Shown here piece after piece: positions 45,490-58,765 of a stretch of 64,000 nucleotides of DNA. The position numbers and the translations under genes are program-made. The notes beneath the pieces are model-generated. The model was not told the DNA's origin and did not search any database. It saw only the letters and a list, made by a program, of their open reading frames with translations. This DNA comes from Ettlia oleoabundans (taxonomy: Eukaryota; Chlorophyta; Chlorophyceae; Chlamydomonadales): the NCBI GenBank assembly GCA_019693395.1, contig JAAMXP010000868.1, forward strand, positions 26,413 to 90,412. Direction: 5' to 3'. How positions within the stretch are numbered: position 1 is the first letter of the stretch; every line of letters begins with the position of its first letter.

Positions 45490-48297
45490 ATGCGCCGAGG
45501 GCTCGGGGCTGTGGAGAAAACCGTGTACTGCGGTCGTGCGGTACACGTGACCCTCCTAACTCCATCGCCCGATCGGCTGACAAATACGACACTGGAAGGA
45601 CCGCAATGTACCACCTTCAGCGGCAAGGGATTCGTATCTTTGCGCCGGCAATGCCGAGTTTCAGAGCGTGCTGAGCATCCAACTCGCCTGTCTGGGCCGA
45701 TACCTGCTTTTTGTATCTATATGACATCGCTGGGGCGCTACGTTACCGCCCTGCGCAACTGTGGGTTGCGGTCCAGCGACCGCGTTGCGGTGGCTCTGAG
45801 CGGGGGCCCCGACAGCTTGGCTTTGGCCTCCATGACTGTGTGGTGGCAAGGATTCGTGCGGAGTAAGGTATGGCAGATTGCTGTGGGCAGAATGCAGTGA
45901 CTGAGTTGCCAAACAGTAAGCGGCAACCAACCTCAACTGCTGCTCCCATGTTCCATGGTTTGCGGTAGCTGCCGATCGTGTGTTTTGTGCCCCGATGCCT
46001 CTTGCAGCAAGCCCCACTGGCCTTGATAGTCGACCACAAGCTGCGACTGGAGAGTACAAAGGAGGCACATGCGGTGGCAGAGCAGGTGCAGCTGATGGCA
46101 GCAGCACCAGACCATGCTTGGGGACATCTGCGCCTGCCGGCGGCCTCCCATTCGTTGCATGCTACTGCCCGTGTCGTCTGCAAGTCGGTGCAAGCCCACT
46201 TCTTCTGCCCATGCATGCCAAGCTGTCAATGAATGTTGCTCCTTGCATCGATTGCATCGGCCCTCATCCGCACATGCAGGCGGCCGGTTTGGGGATGCAG
46301 ACACGGGTGCTCACCGTTGACTGGCCTCCAGGCGAGCATTCACCAGGCGACAGGATGGTGGCAGCGCGAGAGGCCCGCTACAAGGCGCTGCTACGCGCGT
46401 GTGGGGAGCTGGGTAGCAGCACCCTGCTGCTGGCGCACCATGCGGACGACCAGGCAGAGACCTTCCTTCTGCGCCTACTGCATGCCAGCGGCGTGGCGGG
46501 CCTGGCCTGCATGCCACGTGTGGCGGAGAGGCAAACAGGTGGCGCGGGTTGGACCTGATTAATTTTGAAGGGGTTGGGCCAAACATAACCGACGCTGGGC
46601 AGATGGAGGCGATGCATGATTGGGATTTGTTAGCTGGCTTGCATTGCCCACACTGAAGCGATATTCGCCTATCCGCCTTGAATATTGCATTGCAGAGTTT
46701 GGGCGTGTGAGGGTGGTGCGCCCGCTGCTGGGCTTTCACAAGGCTGAGCTGGAGGCGTACTGCCAACATACTGGGCTGCAGTACGTATGTGATCCAACCA
46801 ACGCTGAGCTGTCGTACCACCGCAACCGCATCCGCCGTGTGCTGCAAGACTTCCCCGCCCCGCCGCCTCTGGATGAGGCATCTGTCGGGCCAGGTGCCGG
46901 CATTGGGGCAGCAGTCGGGAGCCTGGGCAGCTTGAGCAGCACCCACGACAGCAGCAGAGCACCTCAGGGGCTGTTGTCTGCAGCCCAGCCCGGCTATCAA
47001 GCTGAGTCCAGCTGGCAGCAGGCTGAGGAGCTGCAGGAGGGTGCTGGTGGCAAACGCAGCAGTGCCTTGCACGGCACCAGCAGCAGTGACGGCAGCAGAA
47101 GCAACAGCGGCGCCTTTAGTAGTGACAGCAGCAGCTTGAGCAGCGGCGATAGCAGCGCTGGTGGGTCGATAGTGGCTGACGTGCTGTCGCTGCAGCAGCG
47201 CTGCGAGGCCGCAATGCTCCGTCAGCAGGCGCTGGGCGACCGGCTGCTTGAGTGGGGGGTGCTGCACAGCTCGTGCCAAAACCTGCCCAAACGGCAGCAC
47301 AAGGAGGGACAGCAGGGGCAGTCTAGGCATGGCAGGGAACTGGAAATGGAAGAAGCAGAGTCCCGGTGCAGGCAGCAGAATTCGCGGCGGGGTGTTGCAG
47401 CAGCAAAATGGCGGTTGTGGGCGGAGCAGAAGCCTTGGTTCATACAGTGGGATGAGCGGCTAGCTCAAGTGGGTGAAGGGCATATGTGCTGCCGTCACAG
47501 CGGCAGCAGCTCTTGTTTTGAAATGAGCATTCTTGCATATATGGCACGCTTCAGGAAGTGCTTTTATGAGCCCCAGTGCAATATGCATCACAGGTTCAGT
47601 GTAACACGGCATCATGCTCGTGCTGCCCGCTGTGGTTTAATGCAGGTTGCGCAAGCGCTGCGTGGCAGGCCGTATGCGCTACTCAGTGCCCCCGCATTTA
47701 GTGAGAAGCAGGCGCAGGAGCAAGTGGCCATTGGCGCCCTGTCACGCGTGCTGCAGGCGGTTTCAGGTGGGGTTTACATGTTGATGCTCGGTGTCACATA
47801 CCAACGGTGTCTCTCAATGCCAGCTGCACCGTCATGGGGAGGCAGAAAGCATCGTGTGTTGGAGTGTTGGTCGAGGAATGTGCGTTGCTAATCCTTCCCT
47901 TGGGAGTCCAACATGCTCCCAACTCAACTTCTAATGTTGTGCTTACTCTTTGTTCTTCCTGGCTGCATGCGGACCTTTACACGCAGGCAGCAAGTACCCG
48001 CCGCCATTGGCCCAAACCATCCGGCTCCGTCAGTTGTTGGCACCAGGCAGCGTGCACCTAAACTTCACCATTGGTGGCTGCATCGTGAAACCGCTGGTGC
48101 GTAGCAAGGGGCGCTACCTGCTGTGCGTACCGCATGACCAGCATGCTTGGGTGGATGAGCGGTTGAAGCAGCTGCCGCCAATCAACGCGTTTGAGACGGC
48201 CAGGCAGAAAAGGAAAGCGGAAGCAGCAGCAGCAGCAGCGGCGCAGGTAGCTGCTGGGTTAGCGGCAGTGCAAACTGAGGCAGAGATAGGATGGTAG
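45490..48297 (+). CDS. tilS: tRNA(Ile)-lysidine synthase TilS
   Basis: PP-loop ATPase that converts cytidine-34 of the CAU-anticodon tRNA(Ile) to lysidine so that it reads AUA; in algae expected in plastid or mitochondrion. Exons 45490..45867, 46008..46085, 46280..46538, 46696..47468, 47646..47766 and 47987..48297 join in phase to 639 residues. Seen: P-loop ALSGGPDSLALA, PLALIVDHKLRLES, AAREARYKALLRAC, TLLLAHHADDQAETFLLRLL, VVRPLLGFHKAELEAYC, and YVCDPTNAELSYHRNRIRRV. The N-terminal 77 residues before MTSLGRY (ATG 45721) could be a transit peptide. Exon 4 inserts a long Ser/Gly/Gln-rich segment before the C-terminal helices. The C-terminus is Ala/Glu-rich and stops at TAG 48295, beyond which the same frame stays coding-like. 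Confidence 0.88.
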
Positions 48298-48492
48298 GCG
48301 GAAGAAGGAGCAGCAAAAACTGAGGCAGATACAGCAGAGAAGGAAGCGTAGGCGGAGGCAGTTGATGTAGCAGCGGCAGCACTGGCGGAGGGCAAGTTGA
48401 TGGCAGAAGAGGCGGGGCTGCTGTCACAAGAGAAGGCCCCAAGGGAAGTGGCTCAGGGCATGAAACAGTTCTTGCTTGCCATGTACGTGTAG
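48295..48492 (+). other. In-frame coding-like extension after the tilS stop, interrupted by TAG
   Basis: Directly after TAG 48295-48297 the tilS frame continues for 65 codons with the same Ala/Glu-rich helix composition (AEEGAAKTEADTAEKEA, then after a second TAG at 48349 AEAVDVAAAALAEGKL and REVAQGMKQFLLAMYV) and ends at TAG 48490. Both interrupting stops sit in the same context, G-TAG-GCGGA. This looks like a C-terminal tail lost by nonsense change or reached by readthrough. Confidence 0.5.
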
Positions 48493-48680
48493 AAGGTTCT
48501 AAATGAATCGAGCAGGATAGGAGCAATGCCAGTCTCGAGTACAGTGGGGGTGCCAGCGAGGAGGGCGGTACAGGCAGGGTTCACAGGCGAGCCCATCATT
48601 TGCCTCGCCAGTTTCTATGTTCTCGAAAACATCCTAACTTGCGCTTCCAAAGCTTACTGTAATTAATAGCATCGTTGAAG

Positions 48681-50342
48681 ATGGGGCAGTCAATGAGCTT
48701 CGGGTTAACACAGTATGACGTCGATGAATTGATTGCGTATTGCAAGGGCGCGTGTGAGTATACCGACGGCGATGCAGCTTGAGCGCTACGTCACGGCCAC
48801 CTTCTTGCTAAGCCCGCCCGCCCCCCCGCCAGCTGCTGCCACCACCTCTCATGCCAGGCTTGGCCCCTATCTTCCCTGTTTGGCTTGCAGTCACGCAACA
48901 GGAGATTGAGGCGCTCTATAAACGTTTCAGATCTCTTGACAGGGGAAGAAAGGTGCACTGAGGATGCTCACTGCAGCTGCGCTGCTGGTTGCGTGCGCAC
49001 ACCTTGCCAAGCCAGCGGCCTGCTCCGCTGGCTGTGCTCGTGACCGTTGCTTGTTCTGCTCTTTCTCCCCAGCATGACCACTGGATTGATCTGCCATGCA
49101 CCTGGAGTTCAGGGCTTCATCACCGCTGAGGAGGTGCTGAGCATCCCGGAGCTCAGCATCAACCCGCTGGCCAAGCGCCTGGCATACATGTACGACTCGA
49201 TAAACTTCAAGGAATTCCTGGTAAGCCCAGAAGGCCTTCCCATCTTAACATGGGAATATGCGCAAGTCTGTTTAATCTGTACAAAGCTTGACATTGAGGC
49301 GATTTTCCTCAATGCAACGCCGTCTCACGACGGGTTGATGGCTGCTCAGCAATGGTGCAGCGCCTGCTTCTCGCTGCAAGTTTTTGCCTGCTTGTCAATG
49401 ACTTGTAGACAACAATGGGCTCAACTTTCCTTTTGTGCCATCCGCTGCAGGCCTTGTTGGCGCCTTTCAGCCCCGCTGCAAGCAGAGATGACAAGCTGCG
49501 GTGCATGTTCAGCGTGTATGACGTGGACGGTGGGTGTCGGGCAACCCAGGTGGCAGCAGGCAGAGGATGGGAGTGGTGGTGCTTCATGAGGGTTTAATGT
49601 GCAAGCGGCAGTTTATAGGGGACACTGCCTGGATGAACGGGGCTGATGAGGCTAGACACCAACCGTAAGGGTACTAAGCCACCGTGCCAAATCGCTCATT
49701 CTATGCCAGGGGGTCGCGTGTATGCCCGCCACACCGTGGCATCACAGTGTGGCGTTACACGCTGTTTGCCATGGTGGGCGTGCCTGCTGCAGGGGACGGT
49801 GCTGTGTCGGGCGAGGACATGGAGATTGTGCTGCGCCAACTGGCGGGCAGCTCACTCAGTGATGAGGAGCTGCACAGCATCATTGCCAAGGTGTGATACA
49901 GGGTTTAGGGGCTGATCCCTCACAGGTATTGTGGTTCGGTCTCGTGCAGTTTAGCCTTGCAACCTGTTGCGTAGGTGGTCCTTCTAGACGCCCAAATTTA
50001 TCAATGCTGTGCTAGGCATGACTGCTCAGGTTGCCGAGCCTGTAATGTCCTTGCCAAAGTGTGGTACGCATGGGTTGCCTGGACAGCCAGGCTTGGAGGA
50101 GGAGAGGGCAAACAAAAACGCTGTGTCGGGCGCATAGTCCCGTCATGCTGCCTGCCTCATTCTTAGTGCGTTTTGAGAAGCTGTGCTGCCTAGCCGTGCC
50201 GTGCTGTGCTGTGCTGTGTCGTGCTATGCAGGTCATGAGGGCAGCATCAGACCAGCAGCGCGGCCTCACCTTCCCTGAGTATCGGGCGGCGCTGGATGGG
50301 GCAGAGGTGGACCTGCATGTGGAGGTGCCAGCTGAGGACTGA
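48681..50342 (+). CDS. Calcineurin-B-related EF-hand protein (plant At3g18430 type)
   Basis: Four-EF-hand Ca2+ sensor related to the calcineurin regulatory subunit. Exons 48681..48753, 48891..48952, 49113..49220, 49451..49529, 49793..49890 and 50232..50342 join in phase to 176 residues, the usual size. The start MGQSMSFGLTQYDVDELI carries an N-myristoylation-type Gly2, and LTQYD is the landmark of plant homologues. EF1 is degenerate (DRGRKGFITAEE). EF2 has lost its loop (MYDSINFKEFL). EF3 is close to canonical (DVDGDGAVSGED, with Asp rather than Glu at position 12). EF4 is degenerate (ASDQQRGLTFPE). The C-terminus VDLHVEVPAED matches the plant form. It probably binds one Ca2+ and docks to a partner at membranes; no catalytic calcineurin subunit is in this window. 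Confidence 0.85.
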
Positions 50343-50830
50343 GGCGGGACAAACAGCGGGACACCAGCAGCAGGCTGTCCTGCAAGCCTTCAATGTCATC
50401 CTGACTGGACCTTGTGTACAGATAATTTCTACCTTTGTACCACCAACCAAATTGTTGTTCCCATTGTTTGCCCCGAGAGTTATGCATGGCACCGTCAGCC
50501 ACCTTATGTGTGCTGTCGGTCAGGTCTCTCATCTTTCTCTGTTGCACGGCCATGCAATGTTGCAAATAGTGGAGGGGAGAGATTGTTTTATTGGATCTTG
50601 AAATGAAAGTGGTTGTTAGCAGCCAGATGAAAACAGTAAAAGGGCAGATACTGCTGAGTCATCAGCCCCTGCAAATGCCAGGGTTCTGTTTGCTATGTGA
50701 GTCGCCTTGCTAGCTGCACACGGTTTGTGGGGCAACTGCTACAAGTTAGGCTGCCTCTTTATGACGCAGCATGCTGTAGGCGGGCCCCGTGCCATCTGCA
50801 TGCTGGCGGCTGCTCCTTGCTGCTGCGCCC
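50343..50830. other. Convergent 3' region of calcineurin-B-like and PKA-like genes
   Basis: Tail-to-tail spacer that should contain both 3' UTRs. No gene or repeat could be supported. Confidence 0.4.
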
Positions 50831-53425
<2,595 letters not shown>

Positions 53426-53921
53426 CTGCAGGCAACAGCGCGATGTTGACTGTTACGGCCCTGCATCCCGCGCCCCTCAGAGCCTTGGAAGCCTCCTAGG
53501 GACCAAAAAAGGAAGGATCGGGGCCTTTAAGTTCGTCGGCGAGACACGGCCGACCCTCGGCACCTCCCTAGGGCTGACCCGCAGGACGGTGCTCGCCTTT
53601 TTCAACATTCCCTGACGTTGTATAGGTTATAAGAGTACATTGATTTGTTTGGAGCGACTACTGGTGGGCACCCAGCCTGGCAGTGGACATGCCTCCGTAG
53701 CGCTGTGTGCGCAAATGGGGCCAGGTTGAGTTTTAGTTATAATGACGGCGCTTAACACGGCTTTACGCGGTGATGTCTTACTTTCCTGCCGCAATACCAT
53801 GCCACCAGTTCTGTTGAGAAGTACGTCAGACGGTACGCCGGTCTCCTGCCCGTTTCCGAAACTTGATTGCTTTGTACGGTGGCTCGTATGAGCGCAATTC
53901 TTGCCAGTACGTATATGATAA
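53426..53921. promoter_or_regulatory. Head-to-head region PKA-like kinase / CDKAL1
   Basis: About 500 bases between divergent genes. It should hold both promoters and the missing 5' exon of the kinase. No motif could be named. Confidence 0.35.
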
Positions 53922-56900
53922 ATGGCCTTGCCGGACATTGAAGACGTGCACCTGAGCTTGGAGGACGACTGGCACAGAGGGGACAGGCTGCTTGAGGCCC
54001 ATGTGCAGCGTGTGTTCAGAACAAGAGAATGCGACCACCAGCATGACGGAATCTCCCAACAACAGGCGCAGCCTTCAGATGGCGGCACCACGGCCGCTGC
54101 CGCCAGTGTGCCGGGCACGCAGCGCATCTGGGTGAAGACTTTTGGGGTGAGCGGACCATAGTCACATTCCAAGGTCCCCTTGGCTACTTTCCCTTCGTTT
54201 GTCCATCCCGCCTCAGGGTGCCCGGAAGCACCACCCGTCCCTCCTCACCCCGCCCCAAGCTTCCCAACTTTGTGGCGCCTGCAGTGCTCCCACAACTCGA
54301 GCGACAGCGAATACATGATGGGGCAGCTGCAGGAGTATGGCTTCAAGTGAGTGAAACAAATATGCCAGCCCAGCTGTTGCTTGGTTAAGCATATCCTGGC
54401 ATGGCAGTCCAAATCATTTGGTTTCCTTTCCTTACTGTTGCCTAGTGCAGGCTAGTGGAGGAGGCACAGAGCAGCGAAGCGGACCTGTGGCTCATCAACA
54501 CATGTACAGTGAAGAGTCCCAGCCAGTCAGCCATGGACACGCTGCTGAGGCGCGGCCGGCAGCTGGGCAAAGCGCTGCTCGTGGCGGGATGCGTGCCACA
54601 GGTAGGAGGCGCCGCAAGTTGCATCCAGGGGCAGTTGTTGGGGCGGTGCTGGGTTACAATGACTTGCAATAAGCACAACTGGGCCACACTGCCCATCAGA
54701 CAGGGACTCAAAGCGGTATATGGTGGGTGCATGGCGTTTTGCTTGCCACAGCTGGCCTGCTCAACCCTGAGCCCTCCAATGAGCCACCGCGCTAAGCTGC
54801 TTGACCGTGGTTCGCTGACCTTCCTTGCTCCCCTTTCTCTTTGGCACTGATTCCTCTCCATCCACAATTGTGCTGTAAGGTGCCGTATGTATTAAAACAC
54901 GTCATACATGCACTGCTTTGAATATTGCGATTGATGGCCGCCTGGTTGCAGGGTGACCGCCGAGCTGCGGAGCTGCGTGGCCTGTCGCTGCTGGGTGTGA
55001 CGCAGATAGATCGCGTGGTGGAGGCGGTGGAGGAAACGCTCAAGGGGCACACAGTGCAGCTACTGGCCAAGAAGTCACTGCCAAGGCTGGACCTGCCCAA
55101 GGTGGCCCCGCTGCTGCTGCTGCTGATGATGCTGTGGGCTGTGTGGCTGGCAGTGTTGGTGCAATGGCTGGTTGAATGGAGTGTTGTGCATGCCTTGCAA
55201 AGCTTGAGTTGCGATGTAACGATTGCAGCTGAGCCAAGGCCAGCTGTCTCTGCTTTGGTACCTGCACCATGCTATGCTCGCCACCCATTTGGCTTGTGAT
55301 GCAGGTGCGGCGCAACCGTCACATTGAGATCCTGCCGCTGTCCACGGGCTGCCTGGGGGCGTGCACCTACTGCAAGACCAAGCATGCGCGCGGCCAGCTG
55401 GGCAGCTACGACCCAAGGGAACTGGCACGGCGGGCAGCGGCGGCAGCAGCAGATCCCCAGGTGGGAGGGCAGGCACACAGAGGGGCCAGCATTGGGAGGC
55501 GGACCCGCCTGCTGCTGGTTGACCTTGACTTAGGGCGGGCTGGCCAGCCTGCGTGTTTGCAGACTGAAAACGGAATTTGCTAAGCTTCCTGCTACCCCAG
55601 TCTTGTTGCTCTGAGTTCGGGCGTCTGTGGTCGCTGCAGGTGCGGGAGATCTGGCTGAGCAGCGAGGACACGGGTGCGTACGGCAGAGACATAGGGACTA
55701 GCCTGCCGCAGCTGCTATGTGCACTGGTCGAGGTGCTGCCGCCGGGTAAGTGTTCTGACCCTTCCACGCTTGTGTCCGCTGGCTGGTGGAACGACGGATG
55801 CTGCCGCCCGCGAATCGCACGCCATTGTTCCCTGGTTCTGTTCCCTTCAACTACATCACCGCTGCCCTGCTGTCAACACTGCCCCGCCAGGATTACCCCC
55901 ATAGTCATATGCTCCTTCATGTTCCAGCACCTCCTCCACACTGATACACGACCATCACTACCACCCTCGCAGATGGACGCTGCATGCTGCGTGTGGGCAT
56001 GACCAATCCCCCCTTCATTCTGGCCCACCTGCCCGACATTGGTGCCATCTTGCGGGACCACCGCGTCTTCTCGTACCTTCACGTGCCAGTGAGTGGAAGT
56101 TGACGCCCCTGTTGCTCTGCAGCAGGACAGAACATGCAGCGAGGCACATTCAAATGTAGTAACAATGCATAAAAATGTCAGTTGTCTGGGTTTGTGATCC
56201 TTGCGCGCGAGCAACAACACTGCGAAATTGCAAGACACGAACGGTCATACATGCATGTCTGTGCGCCATTTTACAAGCAACTTAGGAACCACTGTCTCAC
56301 CGTCACGTCGCTGGCTTGACCTGCCGATACAACCGCTCCACATGCCTCTGCTTTGCCCTACACAAAATGCTCTCAATTGTTCCCGCTTGCCACGCGTCCC
56401 TGCAGGTCCAGTCAGGGAGTGATGACGTGCTGCTGCGCATGAATCGCGAGTACTGCGTGGCGGAGTTTGAGCGCGTGTGTGACACTCTGCTGTCTGAGGT
56501 GCCCGGGCTGGAGCTGGCAACAGACATCATCTGCGGTGCGCAGTGTATTGCCTGGCCTGGGAACCTTGTCATCATGCCTTGGGGCAATCAACTGCAGTTC
56601 CCCAGAGCAACATGCAACAGATGTGCATGCACGGCAATAAGCATATGCTTGGGCGTGGAAGGCAGTACATCACCTTGACTGTATTGTGGTGGAAACCCCA
56701 GGAGGCACGGCCATGTGCCTGCATACGCCAACTGCCGCCAGCACAGCCCAGTCAACAGAGCACATGCTGTTCTGCAGCCAGCACAGCTGTCCCCTTTTGT
56801 CCTGCCAGCTCCGCCTGTCGCTGCCCACCTGCCCTGGCTTGTTATCCATTCCTGCCGCTGGCAAATATCTGGCCCCATGCCACCCTTACATCCTACATCC

Positions 56901-58572
56901 TACGCTTGAGCCCCCTTTTGTGGCAGGGTTTCCTGGGGAGACGGATGAGGACCATGCTGCCACTCTCGCTTTGCTGAACAAATACCGCTTCCCGCACTGC
57001 CACATCTCACAGTTCTACCCGCGGTGAGTGGCGGCACGTCACCTGCTCTGCTGCCAGCACCTGAACTGCTCTAGTTGGCCCTGAAGGTGCACAGTCCAAC
57101 CTGGACAAACACCGTGCTGCACAGACGCGCTGCTTGAGCGTGCGGCGACAGAACTTGTGCCTGTTGAGCACCACAAAGCTGCACAATGGGTTCTGAGGTG
57201 GGAGTCTGGGCAGATTGCGGTGGGTGGCAGCCCACTTATCGCGCCCACCCCTCCTAGAAAGGCAAAGACTCGCGTCGACCGCTGCAAAATGCGCCAGGCA
57301 CTTTTGCTGCTACGCTCTGCCCAACTGCAGGCCAGGCACCCCTGCTGCACGCATGAAGCATGTGCCTACATCAACTGTGAAGCAGCGCAGTCGGGAGGTG
57401 ACAGCGGCGGTGGAGTCGTGGGGGGAGGTGTACGTCGGCCTGGTGGGCACCACCCAGCGGTGTTGTGTTGTGGACACAGCCGCTGACGGTGTTCACCTGG
57501 TGGGGCACAACAAGACTTACGCTCAGGTGGGGCTGGCGCGTTTGTGCTCCTCTCTGGGCCTTGCTACGACCCTGAAGGAGCACATAACCCATGACTGTTT
57601 TGCATGTGTGTTTTTTCACAGGCCGAGAAAAACCGGCCGAGAAAACTTCCCGTCCACCTACTGTAGCTGCAGCAACTACCTTCCCTTGTGCTTGCATCCA
57701 CTCAGGTTCTGGTACCTGCTGAGGCGCCAGATGGTAGCGGAGGTCTGCTGGGTTGCGTGGTTGAGGCTCGCATCCTTTCTGCTAGCAGATGGTCCGTCAA
57801 GGCTGAAGTGCTGCGCGTGCTGTATCGACCGCCTGCTGGCATCGAGGCAGAAGCAGGCGATGCAGCAACAAGCAGCATTGGCAGTCAGGGCAGCATGGAT
57901 GGCAGCGGAGATGAGGTGCATCAGGTGGATGCACCAGCTGCTGTCAATGTGTCACAACGGCAGCAGCCAGGGGACCAGCATCAACAACAGGAAGCCAGGG
58001 GGGCTCCAGTTATAGACCCCGTAGCTGGAGCCTGCTGCCAAGAGCAGGGCGCAAGCTGTTCGTGTGCGGCTGAGGCAGCGCTCCACAGCAGTGGTGCACC
58101 TAGCAGCTGCGGCAGCCCGGCACAACTGCAGGCCAAACACACCTGTGACACCGAGCGAGCAGCAGGGCAGATGTCTCTCCCTGCTGGCAGCAGTGCACAG
58201 CTGCAGCCAGCAAACCAGCAGCCAAACCGCCAGCAGCAGTCGCCAACGCATAGCAACGGTAGCAGGAGCAGCGAGGGAGAGCCGCCGCCATTGCCGGGTG
58301 CTGAGCCCTCTGGAGCGTCAGTGTTGTCAAATGAATCTGCTGTGTTCCCCCTGGCAAGGGCAGAAGCTTCCAATGATCATGCAGCTATGGCAGCCATCTC
58401 ATCAGCACCAGCGGCGGCATGTAGTGCAGCAGGCAGGCTGCATGCGAGAGTCAAGCCGGGAGGAGGCGGAGGGGTGGGCGCAGGGGCGGCAGAGCTGCTG
58501 CTCTTGTTTAGTCTGCTGGCGGGCTTGCTGGGCATGCTGATCAGCGGGTTGATAGCCGTACTGCAGCCTTGA
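53922..58572 (+). CDS. CDKAL1: tRNA t6A methylthiotransferase CDKAL1 with C-terminal membrane anchor
   Basis: Radical-SAM enzyme that methylthiolates t6A-37 of tRNA(Lys) to ms2t6A, bound to the ER by a tail anchor. Exons 53922..54146, 54285..54346, 54451..54601, 54952..55101, 55305..55460, 55640..55745, 55973..56088, 56406..56535, 56927..57023, 57331..57526 and 57706..58572 join in phase to 751 residues. Seen: the MTTase domain with its three Cys in KTFGCSHNSSD, LINTCTV and VAGCVPQ; radical-SAM CxxxCxxC as [79 protein letters not shown]; and a TRAM domain (VYVGLVG to [11 protein letters not shown]). About 200 residues of Gln/Ser/Ala-rich linker follow, then a hydrophobic helix [19 protein letters not shown] at the very end. 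Known animal CDKAL1 is shorter. TGTAA lies 10 bases past the stop. Confidence 0.92.
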
Positions 58573-58582
58573 AAGATGATTT

Positions 58583-58587
58583 TGTAA
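58583..58587 (+). terminator. TGTAA polyadenylation signal after CDKAL1
   Basis: TGTAA starts 11 bases after the CDKAL1 stop, within the 193-base gap before the next start codon on the same strand. Confidence 0.5.
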
Positions 58588-58765
58588 ACCATTGGAGATT
58601 CTGTCTGCCAAAATTTATCAGGGCAAGCAGAAAAGGCCGAACGTCCAGTGATCCAAGACTTCTTTCACTTTCTATTTCGCTGCGCGACCTTGTAAGCCTC
58701 GGCAGCCACGACCGCGTTGTCCAGGACGTCTGCAATCCCTGCATGCTTCTCTTGTCGATGTGAAC

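Noticed and set aside
48295..48492. Reassignment of TAG to an amino acid
   Set aside because: Many genes in the window end correctly at TAG with conserved C-termini, for example both acyltransferases, the GT47 gene and the CHK-like kinase.
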